Shown in pieces: positions 49,559-62,480 of a DNA stretch of 64,000 nucleotides. Each line of letters starts with the position of its first letter. Position 1 is the first letter of the stretch. The notes under the pieces were generated by a model. That model did no database searches. It was not told the DNA's origin and worked only from the letters and a program-made list of their open reading frames with translations. The stretch is taken from the NCBI GenBank assembly GCA_916613615.1, contig OU744726.1:60652987-60716986 (forward strand). The letters are read 5' to 3'. The stretch comes from Steromphala cineraria (Eukaryota > Mollusca > Gastropoda > Trochida > Trochidae). A program made the position numbers and the translations under genes.

Positions 49559-49568
49559 TGATGTATGT
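49559..49568. other. Unoccupied site of the palindromic element
   Basis: TGATGTATGT in the A''/B' copy, followed by TCTCAGTAAAATGAG, which aligns with TTTCTTAGTAAACAGAG to the right of the element (24382 onward); the left flank (AAAAAAATGAT) aligns with 15181-15190. Confidence 0.7.
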
Positions 49569-49857
49569 TCTCAGTAAAATGAGTTGTGATTATGAAATGT
49601 GTTCTAGCACATATGTGAATAAAAGGTGAGTTACTTATTTATTCAGCAACCAGAAATTTGTTTATGAAGGTAACTCATCTGTATTACCCCAATCAACTTA
49701 TTTTGTAACTGAACGATCCGCAGTAGTGAGCACAATTATTTATTTTGACTTTCTAGAATTATATGTTAAGATTTATTTCTTGATTTGGTTCTTGATTTTT
49801 TCCTTGATCTAATTGATACCTATTCTAAATAGGGACAGTAACGCGTCATGGGCAACA

Positions 49858-50205
49858 GCATTCTCTCCCCGCAAAGGAAGATCAAGTCATGTTGATTTAA
49901 CCTCTGTTATATTACGCCGACTTTGTGGTATAGAATGGGAGATGCCTGATTGGAGGCAATCAAAGTTAATTGTGCAATCAGCGCCGCTGTTCTGAAATCG
50001 TCGTTTTGGCTACTGAATCAAGGCATAAGTATTGTGATATGAACCACCCTTTCCATGCGAGAAGCGTTGTCATTTGATAAAGAAATTCAAATGGATTGTG
50101 ATGCTTTTTTTCCGCCAGGGGAAACTGCCGGAGCCCACGGATTTCCGCGTAATAGAACAGAGGCTAAATCAACATGACTTGATCTGCCTCTGTGGGGAGA
50201 GAATG
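49858..50205 (+). mobile_element. MITE family H, 348 bp, 8-bp TSD
   Basis: TIRs of about 60 bp (left CATTCTCTCCCCGCAAAGG, GATCAAGTCATGTTGATTTA, CCTCTGTTATATTACGC; right the near-complement ending GGGGAGAGAATG). Flanked by GGGCAACA at 49850-49857 and 50206-50213. An 8-bp TSD is typical of hAT transposons, so probably a hAT-type MITE (inference). An older copy lies inverted at 2021-2352. Open frames of 60 and 71 codons here are chance. Confidence 0.85.
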
Positions 50206-50658
50206 GGGCAACATACAATATTAACATTCTTTCAAAAACATCAATCCATCATATTAAGTTTTGATAAAGATAGAAGTGAATCTTGGTAAAGACCAGACAT
50301 GCCTTGGGCAAATATGACTTATTAAGATAGGCGGCTTAGAGAAGTGAAAGACGATTCCAACAATTTGACAATAATTAGCAAATAATTTACACGCCTGCCT
50401 CATTCAATATGATGTCGAAACAATATTGATTTGCATGACTTGTTATACATGCTGTAGTGATTTAAAGGATTGAATTATAATTAAAGCATATTGGTAGCTG
50501 CCATGTCCTTAAATAAACACATATTAGCTTGTTAAATATGTGTAAGTTACTATACGAAAAAGAGCAATTTTATGTCTATTGTTTGAAAATGATGTGATAA
50601 CATACTAACGAAGTTTGCATACCAAATTGACGCCAATTCAACCAATAAGTCTAAACAT

Positions 50659-50800
50659 ATTCAACTTCTTTGAGAGGCATTTAGAAGCTGGTTGATGAAG
50701 AAGAAGAAGTTATTATGGATAGTCAACTTCTTTTTTGCATGAAATGCGACCTTTTGGTGTAGATACTGAGCTACTGAGGTTGATACAAGTAGCGGTACTC
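50659..50800. repeat. Relative of the AACTTCTTT hairpin module
   Basis: AACTTCTTTGAGAGGCATTT and AGTCAACTTC, TTTTTTGCATGAAATGCGAC parallel 29644-29735. Its second half (GGTGTAGATACTGAG, GAGGTTGATACAAGTAG) differs. The right boundary is uncertain. Confidence 0.55.
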
Positions 50801-51011
50801 TTCGCTGTGTCATGTCTAGATTATTGCTATTCTGATTTTCCTAGTTTGTACTAAATTTTAATGTAATGAAGACAGTATTTGGTTGTTAAAACGTAATAAG
50901 AAGAGTATTGTTTATGTTTTGTGATCTAGTTAGGTCAAGAGATATATACATAGAGAAGGGTGGACAGCTCTTTCTTGTCAATTATAACTGGACCGGAGTG
51001 GGGTTTAAGTC

Positions 51012-51163
51012 AAATATACCAACACTGCCCTCGCATCACTCAATACACCTGCTATTTGAATCGTGAATCCTCAGCTCCGTTACTCTATCATCGGAGACCC
51101 ACGATTCAAACAGGAGGTGTATTGTGCGATACACCTCCGGAAGTGTGGGTATATATATAACAT
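51012..51163. repeat. 152-bp imperfect hairpin
   Basis: Left arm AAATATACCAACACTGCCCT, CACTCAATACACCTGC, TTTGAATCGTG; right arm CACGATTCAAACAGGAGGTG, TATTGTGCG, CCGGAAGTGTGGGTATATAT. Arms of about 55 bp with a ~35-bp loop. A foldback element; a 66-codon open frame across it has no domain. Confidence 0.75.
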
Positions 51164-53355
51164 GTTGCAAGACAACATAGAAAAGACAGATGAAGGAGAT
51201 TGAAAGGATGAGAGAATAATAAATAAAAAAGGCATAATGTGAAAATAAGACAGGAGGTTTCAGAATGACTCCTATTCCATATCCTAAATTTTATTTTTTC
51301 ATTTTAGCAGTATGGTAATGATTAATACATGAATAGTGACATAAAATACCAAGTTCTCTGTTTTTTTACCTCATATGTCGTTATATGTCAGGTTAAACGT
51401 AATATAAGCTGTCACTGTTAGATTTAATGAGAATGATATATTCCAGTCGTGAATGTGAATGTCTATTTCGTAACACCAATCTTACTTCAGAATGTCAAAT
51501 GACATTAATGATTAATAATTCTGCGGTGTTTCTTTATGTGAGCAGAGTACATATGTAAGACAATTTATAACACAGACAGAGTATAGTTTGCAATGTCATC
51601 GGTTATGAGCCGATTTGAATTTCTGATGAAGTGTCCTTCCGCAGAATGAATAGTTGCTTTTTAATAACATTGTAATCTGCTGTTTCCATTTTTGAAAAAA
51701 AAAGAACATGAAATGCAATCTAGTATTTCTCTAACCTTTCCCGTGTACAGTATATACACAAGATGCATTTAAAGTTATGTGATAGAAAGACATTGAGTGA
51801 AACGTATGTTTAGACTAATTGGTTTTATTTGATTTTATGAGAGTTTTATTGTTGTGGTGGTGTAGATAATTTCTACTACTCAATATGACGCAAGTAAGTA
51901 GAATAAGAAAATTTTGTTTTGATCAGTATGCAAATCCTGTTAGTTACGACGTAGACGTAGTTAAGAAATGGGTTACAATTAAGTTTAACATAAATGTATA
52001 TTACTTGTGAATGTTTTGCTCTAATAGACAAAACAATCAATTGTTTTTATTGATGAGAAATTTTAAGGAAGCATGCTGTTCATAGAGAAGTTGTTTCCTT
52101 AAGGGATACACTACGTGGCAACAGCATTGGCAAATTTCTTTTTAAAAAAAGAAAATAAGTAAATCAGGAACTTTAAAAACATTCCACTATTCGAACGCAT
52201 GCCCATCCTTGATTTTTCTGGATTTTTTTTTGGACTCGACGAGATAATGTTTAAGCCCTGAGGATAACTTAGTCTGACACTGTTGCCTTTACGTGAATTG
52301 TATCAGATCACCAATTCAAACTTTCCTTCATTATATATAAAATCAGAGACATTATTTTATACAGAAATACAGACATAAAAAGTTTGTTACATGTAAGTTG
52401 GAAATTCTCTTTGAATAATATCATCATGTTAACGCCCTTAAGATACATTCAAACACCTTTATCACGATTTATAATTAGAAGGTGAGGAATCTTATAAGGG
52501 CCAGAGAAGCCTCTGGGTAAGATGACTTATCAATATAAGGGCTTGAGAAACCTGAAAGAAGATTTAACAATTTAACGCTAATGAACAAGCAATTTTCCCG
52601 ATTGCTTCGTTCAATACATTGTAGAATTGAGGTTCATTGATAATAATTGCTTATTTGAACTACAACATATTTGCATTAGATACAAAGACTTCATTTGCAA
52701 CATTGAATTACAGCAAATGCATGTAGTTTCCAGTTTGCATGCCCCAAGCCAAAAACAGTTGAACATAAAAGTGTACCAGCAAAACATCGTCAATCATAAT
52801 GATAGACTGAGAAAGTCTGCACAAAATGTATAATAATTGACCGCTTTGAATCGAAAAGACCGTAGTTAAACTGATAAATATTAAATTGATTTTTTATCGA
52901 TTGTTATCTTCTAATGGAATTGTTATGAAACATTCATGGAACTTTATTGTATTGATAACATTTTTCACCATACACATGTACCATAACACTCATATCAAAA
53001 TATCAATTCGTTAATAAGTGCTAAGCAACCTCTTAAATAAGAATGGTGAAAAATGTTTCTGGTTGATTTGACAAAGGAATGTGTTTCAATTCGAGCAAAT
53101 ATGTACTGTGGACGGGAGAAACTCCTTGTACAAAACTTTTGCTAATATTTCCACAATGAGTGTTGACCTTTCTAAAAAGCATTTGTTTCTCAAATAGTCA
53201 AACTTGAGCTCAACTTACACTACTACATGTACATGTAGGATAAAATAAACCATACCAGAAATGACCAATAATTCAGACAACGGGTCAATAAATTAGAAAA
53301 TGTAGTAAGTAAAGAAAAGTATTTTCCCAAACAAATTATTTGAAGAATAATTTAA

Positions 53356-53624
53356 ATGGTGAGTAACACGTTTTTTACGGGGGGATAAAGGGGTGTCAGG
53401 AAATTGCAATTACAGACTTCCAGCTGATAGACAATGTTATTTAAAAACCTAAATTAACTAAACCTAAAAGGAGCAGTAATAAATCAAAAATGAAATGTTC
53501 AGCCACACGATTCTTTTTTCTTATACAACAATAAAAGGTGTTCAAACAATGAGGCTATCAAAGTAATGCATTTAGCATTAACTTACAATTAGCAGTGAAC
53601 AATGAAAAACATAACATTTTCCCT
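53356..53624. mobile_element. TTAA MITE (family T), decayed copy
   Basis: The orthologue in B' of 29189-29495. Left end degraded (ATGGTGAGTAACACG), right end reduced to CCCTTT; TTAA at 53352-53355 remains. Confidence 0.7.
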
Positions 53625-54166
53625 TTACACGACGATAAACTTAACCATTTCAGAAATGATTGAAATACAGGTTGATATGCAAACAAAAAATTAAAATTAA
53701 GACAGTCAATCGAATCCATTGCAAATACAACCAATGCCACACTGAATCGATTCTACATTGAATTTCATAGAAAATAAAAGCAAGAACGTAAATATATCAG
53801 GGATAATACAACACCTGAAATTCCAAAAGGCATTTTGTAATTGGGGTGATTATACCCGACAAATATAACGGATAACAACGTCTATATTGATTAAACCTGT
53901 TGAAGTTGTGCACCTAAAAAACAAACCATGGTTAATATCAAATGTTGATGATTAGTCAGTATGTTATTCTTTTCAAATAAAGCTGGCGTTGCATTTCTGT
54001 AACCTTTAAAAGGAAAACTTTTCTCTTTTTGATATATAATTATAAAAATAAAACTATTATATATGTCATCATTTTACCTTGAACACACCATATCTCATGT
54101 TTGTCAACAAGAGGCAGTGCATGGCCTGAAGCTCACCAACAAATGATGTTATTTGTTTCCTTTTAA

Positions 54167-54519
54167 AGGGGCAGTAGCACACTTTTAGGAGGAATATAAG
54201 TTGATGTCAGGAAAATGAAAATAAATGGTTCCAATTGAAAAACAATGCTTTTAAACTAAATGGAGCAGTAATAATTCAAAACTATGATGTAAGTTTAGCC
54301 ATGCGACTCCTTTTTCTTACTCAAAATGAATTAAAGGTGTTCACACAAAATGGCCGCCCATAGATTTTTGGTGAATCTTCATACTTTGTCCTCTGACTAT
54401 GGATGGATGGTTTGTGTAATGAGATTTTTGACAATATCAAAATTATAATTTAGCAGTAACGAACAATTATAAGTGAAAATTTAAAATATAACATTTTAAA
54501 AAAACGTGCTACTGCCCCT
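54167..54519. mobile_element. TTAA-flanked MITE (family T), copy 4
   Basis: 353 bp; left AGGGGCAGTAGCACAC, right CGTGCTACTGCCCCT; TTAA at 54163-54166 and 54520-54523. B has a single TTAA at 30208-30211 in CTTTTTAAGATCC, so the target and its duplication are confirmed by the paralogue. Confidence 0.92.
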
Positions 54520-57500
54520 TTAAGACCTATTGCTGTAACGAAAGTGTCATTTCTGTCATTATGTGGTTCCTCAATAATAAACAAGCCCAGCTTTTCTTTC
54601 TGATTTAATCATTAGGTCTAACAACATATCTGCCGAGTGGGAAACTGTCTTTATTATCAAAATTCTTCTCAAAATTGTCAATAATAAGTGTTTTACTTTA
54701 ACTATATAACCCATTGCGTAAATGTTCAATGTTGAAAATGATGAACTTAATTTATGACACAAAACATATTTACCCAATTTCTGTCTAGCGTATCATAGTG
54801 AATGTATATGGTTAGGAGCTAAGTTTCGTCACTGTCAAAAATAAAATGTATCTTAATAAAGTTCATCACTTAGCTATAGAGATACACACATAGATAAATA
54901 CCAGATATCACAAATCTTGTTTATAATCTGTAATTGAATATCAAAACATTATTTTTAGAATCTTAAAAAATTAGTTTTATTTTCGCTTTCAAAAAGGCTA
55001 TATCGCAAATCTTTTCCTTTAGAAATTTGATTATAGCTATACAAGAATGGTTACATCAATACCAAGCAGAATGATTAATTGTATATCTCGTTTTGACAAC
55101 AATTATTTATCTCAGTCAAGATAACAGATACTGATAACATACAATTGAATAAACCACATGAGACTGAATATTATGTGTCGCCTTGTTGAATACATTGAAA
55201 CAATGCGATCAATTTCATTAGCTACGTCTTGTTGAGAATTACTTCATATCGAATAACATGTATATTTATGCATGCTTAAGTATAAGTTATAAATTCTACA
55301 TCATTAAAATGGTATCGAATTAGCACTATTATCGATTTTGATATCTGAATCCAACTTAATTTGTGTAAAAACAACACACAAACAAGTGAAAGTCGTGTTG
55401 AGCAATTGGTTTCCTTCTCGTACATCCAATTTTCTTGTAATGCAATTGTAATGTAATTTTCTTGTCCTTAACCTGAAGTTTCTGGTGAAAGGATAGTTTG
55501 GGCATCAACAAATTTCTCTTTCAAGCAATAATAAAACTTTTATAACATTGAGTTTTGTGTTGTAATAAAGATTTGTTCATCGATAAATGGTACATGTAGC
55601 TCGCCAAGCGCTTAAAAGGAAACACAGAGGCGGGGTGCTGCTTTGCTGAAATTTGAGAAAAGGTAAGCAACAGACTTAAAAATGCTGTTGAAATTGTTAG
55701 TTTTGTTTGCGTTAGTTGATTAGTTTGTTTATATTTCAACCTTAAACCCTATGACTAAAAGGTATGTTTGAGATCTTCTGAATTTATTCCATTAATAAAC
55801 GGCAAACGTGTCAGAGCAGACAGCATTTTATCAATAATAGATCAAGTACACTAGGCATAGACAACTGTCACAAAGTCTTTTTCATTTTCGCCCCAGAACA
55901 TCTGTTCCTGGTCCTTTTGCTTGTCAAACGTCCATTGAAGGCTGTCCTGTTGTCTCGAGTTCCACTTTTTACAGTTCTCTCATTTGAATATTACTTGTAA
56001 GTAAACATAATGCTCCACTGGAAAAACTAACTTGATTGGGAATAAATTACTTTCTACAATTGACAGACACCTATTGTAATTCGATGTCACGAATGAAATT
56101 ATTTCATCTTCCAATACAACAAAACATAATAAAAGTGTAAGTTTTCGCGAAAATCACATCTTTTTTCAAGCTTATATAAATATAATGTTGAACTGTTCTC
56201 GGTGAAATTGATGTTAACCAATCAATACTTTTTAGCCAATAAAATAATAAGGTTATTGCATATATTGTGAACAGTCGTTTTTTGCCAATTATTACTTTCT
56301 TTCTCATCGAGAATGTTGGAATAATAATATCCCTTTCCCACTTCAAAAGATGAAATTAAAATGATCTTCGAACAAAATCAAAACTTTAACTATTTATACT
56401 TCATAAAACTTGAAAGCCTTATCATTGTGTTGGGATGAATGAAACAGACTACTATTTCTAATCCTTGCACAGTCAGTAAGTATGATAAAATAATTCAATC
56501 GAAATAAAAAGATTCAAAAAAGGCAATTGGTTTGGAAATACTTTCTTGTTAATGTTTTGTTACTAAAATCATAAATAACTAATCTGTATCAACCTTGCGG
56601 ATAAAATCTTCTTTTCTTTTCTTGAAATAGTATGCGCGAGCAAAGCTGCTGTATGTTAGACAGATATCTATATTTGTAAAGATTTTCTTAATAAAACAAA
56701 TTAGCATGAATACAGCAAAACGATATGAACTTAAAACAACTTCTTGACACCGAGGGATACGTTTACACTACTACATGTTAACAGTTTCATTCGCCGCTAA
56801 CAGTTGGTTACCGTCAAGCCTAACTACACTGTGGATCAAAATTTCTACTGAAAGGGAGCAACTTGTGTTTCAAATGAAGGTAATCGGCTCCAACCTATAT
56901 ATAACACTGCAAATATGGATTTTGTATTTTCAGTGAGGATATACAACATGTACCTATCTGAATTTTATATATGATATTGCCTAATAAAAACTAACAATCC
57001 TTAACATAAGAGAAAATCATACCTCCTAAATCATAAGCATTAGTGTGTATTATTCTTAATTTGGAAATTAGGGCTGTTCATTTAAATTTGATGACTCCAT
57101 GGAAACGTTAATAATCTTCGATTTTCAAATTCTTAGGATATGCATAAAGGCGACAACACCTCAAGTGTTTAATAAACAACATCAACTCATTCGTGAGCCA
57201 TATTATATTTTCAAACAGAATCCTGAGACACATTTCCTGAAAGCAAATAACTAAAAGGTCCAAAAATATGAGTACTAAATCTTACAAAGTTGTTTCTAAA
57301 TCCTTCTTCCGCGTTTGTACACACGTTTGATTCTGATATCGTTCTTATTGTGTGCAGTTATACAGCGATTGGGATCATGTCTCACATTCTTAAGTAGGCG
57401 TAATAGGAATATTCTGTCTTTGATTAGGAAATTATCTGTAAATCAATACAACTATCATCTGATAAGCTGTCTCCTAGACAAACCGGATCACTAAAACACA

Positions 57501-57557
57501 CTTCAATTTGGCACTTATAAAAACTACATTATGATGGTTTAAGAACAATCATCCGTA

Positions 57558-58568
57558 AGGCTAGAGAGACGAGGCGGAGAAGTTATTGTTATCTTCAAAT
57601 CTGCACTTGATATAACCCTACACAGTAAACCTGTGCCAACTGACTTTCAGAGCTTGGAGCTCCTGGACTTATCACTATGCGTTCATGGTGTCTCGGTTAG
57701 AATGGTAGCCGTGTACAGGCCGCCAGCATCACAAAAACACAATGTGAAACAGTCTACTGTGATTAGTGAAATAGCCCATCTTATAGAATTAGTGACATGT
57801 ACAAATACCTCTGTCATTCTGGCTGGGGACTTTAACATTCACGTGGACTCTCCCGGTGATAGCCTAGCTGCACAGCTTGAAGATGTCCTGTATGCATCTG
57901 GTTTACAGCAGCACGTGAGCGGGCCTACCCACCACAGTGGTCACACTCTTGATTTAATAATCACAAAATCAGAAGATGATGTTGTGTCTGCGATCGAGGT
58001 GCTAGACCACGACATTTCTGACCATTTTAGCATCTTTTGTCATCTTAGCTTACAAAAACCTGGCCCTTTAAGAAAGAAGTTAGTGTACAGAAAGACCAGA
58101 AATATCACTACAGAAGCTTTTCAGCGCGACCTGCAAGGCAACCTACAGTGTAGACAACTTGCAAACTCTGATCTTTGTGGTGACGCTACCGCTGCAGAAC
58201 CTGATGTCTTAAATGCTACCTTTGCTTCCCTAAATGATGCGTTGGTCGAAACACTGGACTCACACGCTCCAGAGAAAACGGCTAATGTTGTCATCAGGCC
58301 AAACTCTCCCTGGATGAATGGAGACATCATGGAGTTAAAGCATAAACGACGCAAAGCTGAAAAGGTTTGGAGGACAAGCAAATTAGAAGTCCATAAACAG
58401 ATATTCAGACAATGTCGTAATGATGTTACCTCAATGCTCAAACAAGCCAGACTGTCCCACATTCAGCAGAAAGTAATGGATAGCAAGGGTTTCCCAAAAC
58501 AACTCTTCTCAATTGTGAAATCACTCACTGAACTTCCCCCAAATCAACATCAGACTAAATCCAACAGT
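57558..58568 (+). pseudogene. LINE endonuclease domain (APE type) and linker
   Basis: Reads from the truncation point (GGEVIVIFKSALD) through VRMVAVYRPP, SVILAGDFNIHVDSP (metal-binding DFN), HSGHTLDLIITKS and LDHDISDHFSIFCH (catalytic SDH), then a basic linker (ELKHKRRKAEKVWR). These are the hallmarks of the apurinic-type endonuclease that nicks target DNA for LINE integration. The first catalytic part is missing because of the truncation. Near 58570 the frame shifts; the following stop is at about 58590. Confidence 0.92.
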
Positions 58569-58573
58569 CAACA

Positions 58574-58918
58574 GAGCAAGCTGAATCCCTAGCGGACTTC
58601 TTTTCCAAGAAGATTGACAAGATTGTAGAACATATAGAATCCACACATCCAGGACATGATCCTTTGAATTGTGACACGAAGTTTGATGGAAAACACCTGT
58701 CTGCATTCAAACCAGTATCGCAAAATGATGTGAACACATTGATTCAAGCGGCTGCAAATAAAACATGCTCTTTGGATGCAATCCCAACGTGGCTTCTAAA
58801 GAATTGCTCTCACGTCATGATATCTGCAGTGTGTTCCTTGTTCAACCTGTCCCTGAAGTGTGGTTATGTTCCGGAGTGCTTCAAACACGCTGTGATTACT
58901 CCCGTGCTGAAAAAAACA
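58574..58918 (+). pseudogene. LINE linker and start of reverse transcriptase
   Basis: In the frame through 58583 it reads EQAESLADFFSKKIDKIVEH, later FKPVSQNDVNTLI, KTCSLDAIPTWLLKNCSHVM and FKHAVITPVLKK. These are the usual thumb-side linker and first RT blocks of CR1/L2-type elements. A second frameshift follows in the A-run at about 58912. Confidence 0.88.
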
Positions 58919-58928
58919 ATCATTGGAT

Positions 58929-59096
58929 TCCTCGGTGTTCAGTAACTTTCGGTCGGTGTCAAACCTACCCTTCCTGTCCAAAGTGTTGGAGAAAGTAATT
59001 TTGTCACAGCTGCAGTCCCACGTCACTGAGCATGGTCTGATTGAGATCTATCAGTCCGCTTACAAAAAGGGCCACTCCACCGAGACTGCACTTGTA
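58929..59096 (+). pseudogene. LINE reverse transcriptase, finger region
   Basis: Frame through 58929: SVFSNFRSVSNLPFLSKVLE, then LIEIYQSAYKKGHSTETALV and a stop (59097-59099). YRPVSNL/FRSVSNL and QSAY..GHSTETAL are standard RT blocks 1-2. After ETALV a block is missing and the frame changes again. Confidence 0.88.
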
Positions 59097-59097
59097 T

Positions 59098-60144
59098 AGA
59101 AGGGAGGTGGTGCTCCTGGTTATGTTAGATTTGTCAGCTGCCTTTGATTCTATAAGCCATGACATTCTGCTGTCAAGACTTAAAAACACATTTGGCATCA
59201 GCGATACAGCACTCTCATGGATCGAATCCTACTTAAGGAATAGGTCAATGTGTGTTCAGGTGGACAAAGTCTCATCATCAACCAGATCAGTCAAACATGG
59301 TGTTCCACAGGGCTCTGTGTTGGGCCCGGTGTTGTTCTCACTCTATATCCATGTTTCATCTGAAGTACCATCACTGGAAGCCTGTATCACTGATGTCCAC
59401 CAGTGGATGACCTCCAATTTTCTCAAGGTGAACGATGATAAGACGGACTTCATAGTGTTCGGAACGAATCATCAACTGTCAAAGATTCCTGATATCAACA
59501 TTTCTGTTGACTCTGCACGTGTGAAGCCATCACTTCAAGTCAAGAATCTTGGTGTCCTCATGGACAGATCCATGTCTTGCAAGAGTCAAGCACTGAATAC
59601 TGCCAATTCCGTAAATTTCCATCTCTCCAAAATCGGCAAAATAAGAAAATACATTGATTCTGAGACCTGCAAAACCATGGTTAACTCCTTTGTAACTTCC
59701 AGACTGGATTACTGTAACTCCCTCATCAGCGGTACAACAGTAATTCAACACCTCCAGCGCACACAGAATATAGCAGCCCGCATGATCACCCGCACGAAGC
59801 CTTCAGAACACATCACCCCAATCCTCCACCAACTCCACTGGCTCCCCGTGAAAGATCGTATTACATTCAAGAAACTCCTCCTGACCTACTCGACTCTTAA
59901 CAACCAGTCCTTCCCGCAATACCTTAAAGACCTACTGTCATACTACCAGACTCCTAGATCCCTCAGATCGTCCTCAAAGTTCCAGCTCTCTGCGCCAACT
60001 ACAAACTCAAAACTTGCTGATCATGCCTTCTCAGTTGCCGCTCCAAAACTTTGGAATTCCCTTCAAATAAGATCTGCTGACTCTGTCTCATCCTTCAAAA
60101 GACTTTTAAAAACACACCTTTTCTCTCTCAGTTCTACCTATTAA
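59098..60144 (+). pseudogene. LINE reverse transcriptase palm and C-terminus, YADD lost
   Basis: Frame through 59098: REVVLLVMLDLSAAFDSISH (first catalytic Asp), VKHGVPQGSVLGPVLFSLYI, then directly HVSSEVPSLEACITDVHQWM. The segment that should carry the YADD catalytic pair is deleted at about 59349. It continues with FLKVNDDKTDFIVFG, LGVLMDRSMSC, SRLDYCNSLISG and the conserved tail (HITPILHQLHWLPVKDRITF, SVAAPKLWNSLQIR), ending at a natural stop, 60144. Without YADD the enzyme cannot polymerise. The internal deletion is in frame. Confidence 0.93.
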
Positions 60145-60205
60145 TGCGCCGTTGAGCAGTCCTGGCCTGGAAACTAGGCGCTATAGAAATCAATTATTAT
60201 TTATT

Positions 60206-62394
60206 ATCCGTTCGTGTGAATATGTGTCATAAAAAACTTCCTGTAATAGGGGCAAATTACATTAGTCAGGATTGCTCCTTTAAAAAAACAAAGACGTGAT
60301 CGTACCTTAGACATCAAACACAACATTCAACTGGTAAGAGATTACTCAAAGCTATGATCATGAAGTATGCCCTTTACACTGTAAAAAGGTCATAAATTGT
60401 GAACTCCGGGGAATCAGCATCTCTGCTGATATAAGCCATGTACGCTGCATTACCGCATTAGAACATGATTAAACAATTCTTCAAAGCCAAGATAACTGAG
60501 AAGGAGCATTCAATTATTTTGATGAAATCACATGATCTCCACCATTGAAAAAGACTAATGCTCAATTATTTCAGTCAGTGAATGTGCCATGCCTTTGCTT
60601 GATAAATCGTTTAACTTCAAGTAGATATTTCTCTTGGTCTATTCTAGTAGCAAAAGAGAATCTTCAAAGAACAGTTGTGAAACTACACAATCTTTAAAAG
60701 CAATGTCATCATGAATCACTGTTCAATATAATTATTCTGAGTTTTGTCGTCATTAATTCAAACGGATTGAGCATTATTTAAACAATGTTGGGTATACCAC
60801 ATAGATTTTTACTGTCAGATATAAAAAAATCATGTCTCACATGTACTTCAATGTATTTTGCGCAGCAAATTGTATTATCTTCATTTCAGAAATATTTTCA
60901 TTACAATACATGTATGTCTTGAAATAGGGACACATCACACATTACAAAATAGAAGAATAACATTTTTCAGATTTAACAGATGCTCACAAAAGTTTAGCCT
61001 TTAGTTACCTAATTAGAGACATAGAAATAGTAAAGGGTGCTATCACGTTGTATCACATTGAGCCCACTATGAATCTTGAGTATAAAGTGGGGAACTATTA
61101 GAGATTGTTATGCCTGAAGTATGCATTTGGAATAAACTCGCATTTTCGTCAGTGTAAGGTATTTTCTCTCGTTTAGTGATTTTGAAAGTTTTCCTTTCAA
61201 ATTGTATATAATCATGATATTTACATCCGGTTTTATCTTTAACTCCCTTCCTGCTTCATCAAAATTAACTTGCCACTAACCCCGGCCAAGTCATGTGGGG
61301 TGTTAGGTTAAGGAAAATTGACACACTTTTATTAAGAGATATTTTTTGTCAGACGTCCATTGATTAATGCATGACTTTTGACATAAAATACTTTAATATT
61401 TGATCCTTATTTCTTTACCTTATAGATCATTTATTCAAACAAATTGATTTTTGTATACGACTTGGACTGTTGTTCTTAGATGATCCTTTATCACTGTCAA
61501 GACAGCTTTACCAAGGCATACAGTTTAAACTAGAAATATGTGCATATGATGCACTGTGATGACCCCCATACATGCACCTTTACCAAGGCATGCAGTTTAA
61601 ATGATGGTATCTCATATGTCCGATATATCTGTTGGATTTAATAAGAAATCGTCTCAATTATCGCAGTTGTTGCATGGTTGTGAACTACAGTCTGCTTCAA
61701 AACATCCAATCTTTTTCAGAATGACTTTATATTTTCTGGGTCTTTATATGATAAGGAAAGAAATATACTGTAGGGCTATTGTGACAAAAACATAGTATTG
61801 ATTGCCTTTTCAGTGTTTATTAGATGAATAATGTTTTGTTGAAGTGTGTTGTTGAAGAAAGAATAGCTGCTTGTTGATTCAAGTGTCATGTATTCTTCGT
61901 CACATCGTAGTCTAGTACTATATTTGTATCTTCTCTGTAAAACAGTAATCTTTTATTCTGCCAATCCCTTAAAGTTTTCAATGTGGACCTTGATTAATAC
62001 TCGTGTGCAAGATATCCAAAAGATGCATAAAAACTACTTGCTTTGAACACATTCATTGAAACCTAGTTTTGGACTACTAAGGAAGTTTTCAGGGGATTAT
62101 TATCTGAGTCTCATTGTTATGGTGGAAGAGCTTATCTCTCATTATCAACATAATTCTCTTACGTAAGTAATCAAATAAGTAAAATAGGTATACCAAACTT
62201 GTTGGCTACGACATGGATTAGTAATAAGTGTTCACAATTTATTTTGAGAAAAATGTTCCAATATGTCATTTGGTTAGTTTTGATTCTAATAGACAAACAG
62301 TGTTTAAAGCTTTGTGATTCATACAGATTGATATAGTTGAAACTAGAATTTCTTCCCTTAACATTTCCATCTCTTTTGAAAATAAAAACTGCTT
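60206..62394. other. B' non-coding, single copy of the 1078-bp segment
   Basis: Follows B from 32570 to 35000 but contains only one version of the segment doubled in B, with extra sequence near 60880-61880 that has no match in B. A 64-codon open frame at 61601-61795 has no domain. Confidence 0.6.
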
Positions 62395-62480
62395 ACACCT
62401 GCAATTAAGAAGGTGTTCATCCATAGAATTACTCTTGTCTTCCTTTTACCGTCAACTTCTAGAATGCCACTCAAACAGCT
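62395..62480 (-). mobile_element. Small element E2, 86 bp, 11-12-bp TSD
   Basis: Flanked by AAAAACTGCTT at 62384-62394 and 62481-62491; B (near 35015) is unoccupied. The right two-thirds (ATCCATAGAATTACTCTTGT through GAATGCCACTCAAACAGC) are shared with E1 at 6047-6174; the left part has a small ACACCT/AGGTGT hairpin. Non-coding. Confidence 0.8.

Larger units (their letters stand above)
42705..49568 (+). repeat. Segmental duplication block A'' (copy 3)
   Basis: Colinear with A from about 7605 to 15199 and continuous into B'. It carries a private Tc1-like insertion and lacks F1, F2, the integrase insertion, the 439-bp MITE and the minus-strand SINE. Its last bases give the unoccupied version of the palindromic-element site. 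Confidence 0.9.
57557..60205 (+). mobile_element. CR1/L2/Rex-like LINE, 5'-truncated and dead
   Basis: 2649 bp, private to B'; B is unoccupied at 32564-32580 (AAGAACATTTATCCGTTCG). ATCCGT flanks both ends (57551-57556 and 60206-60211), a short TSD. The 5' end is cut inside the endonuclease, as usual for truncated LINE copies; the 3' end is GGCGCTATAGAAATC followed by AATTATTATTTATT, resembling the short-repeat tails of CR1/L2-type elements. The coding region is endonuclease then reverse transcriptase, broken by frameshifts and deletions. Confidence 0.93.
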
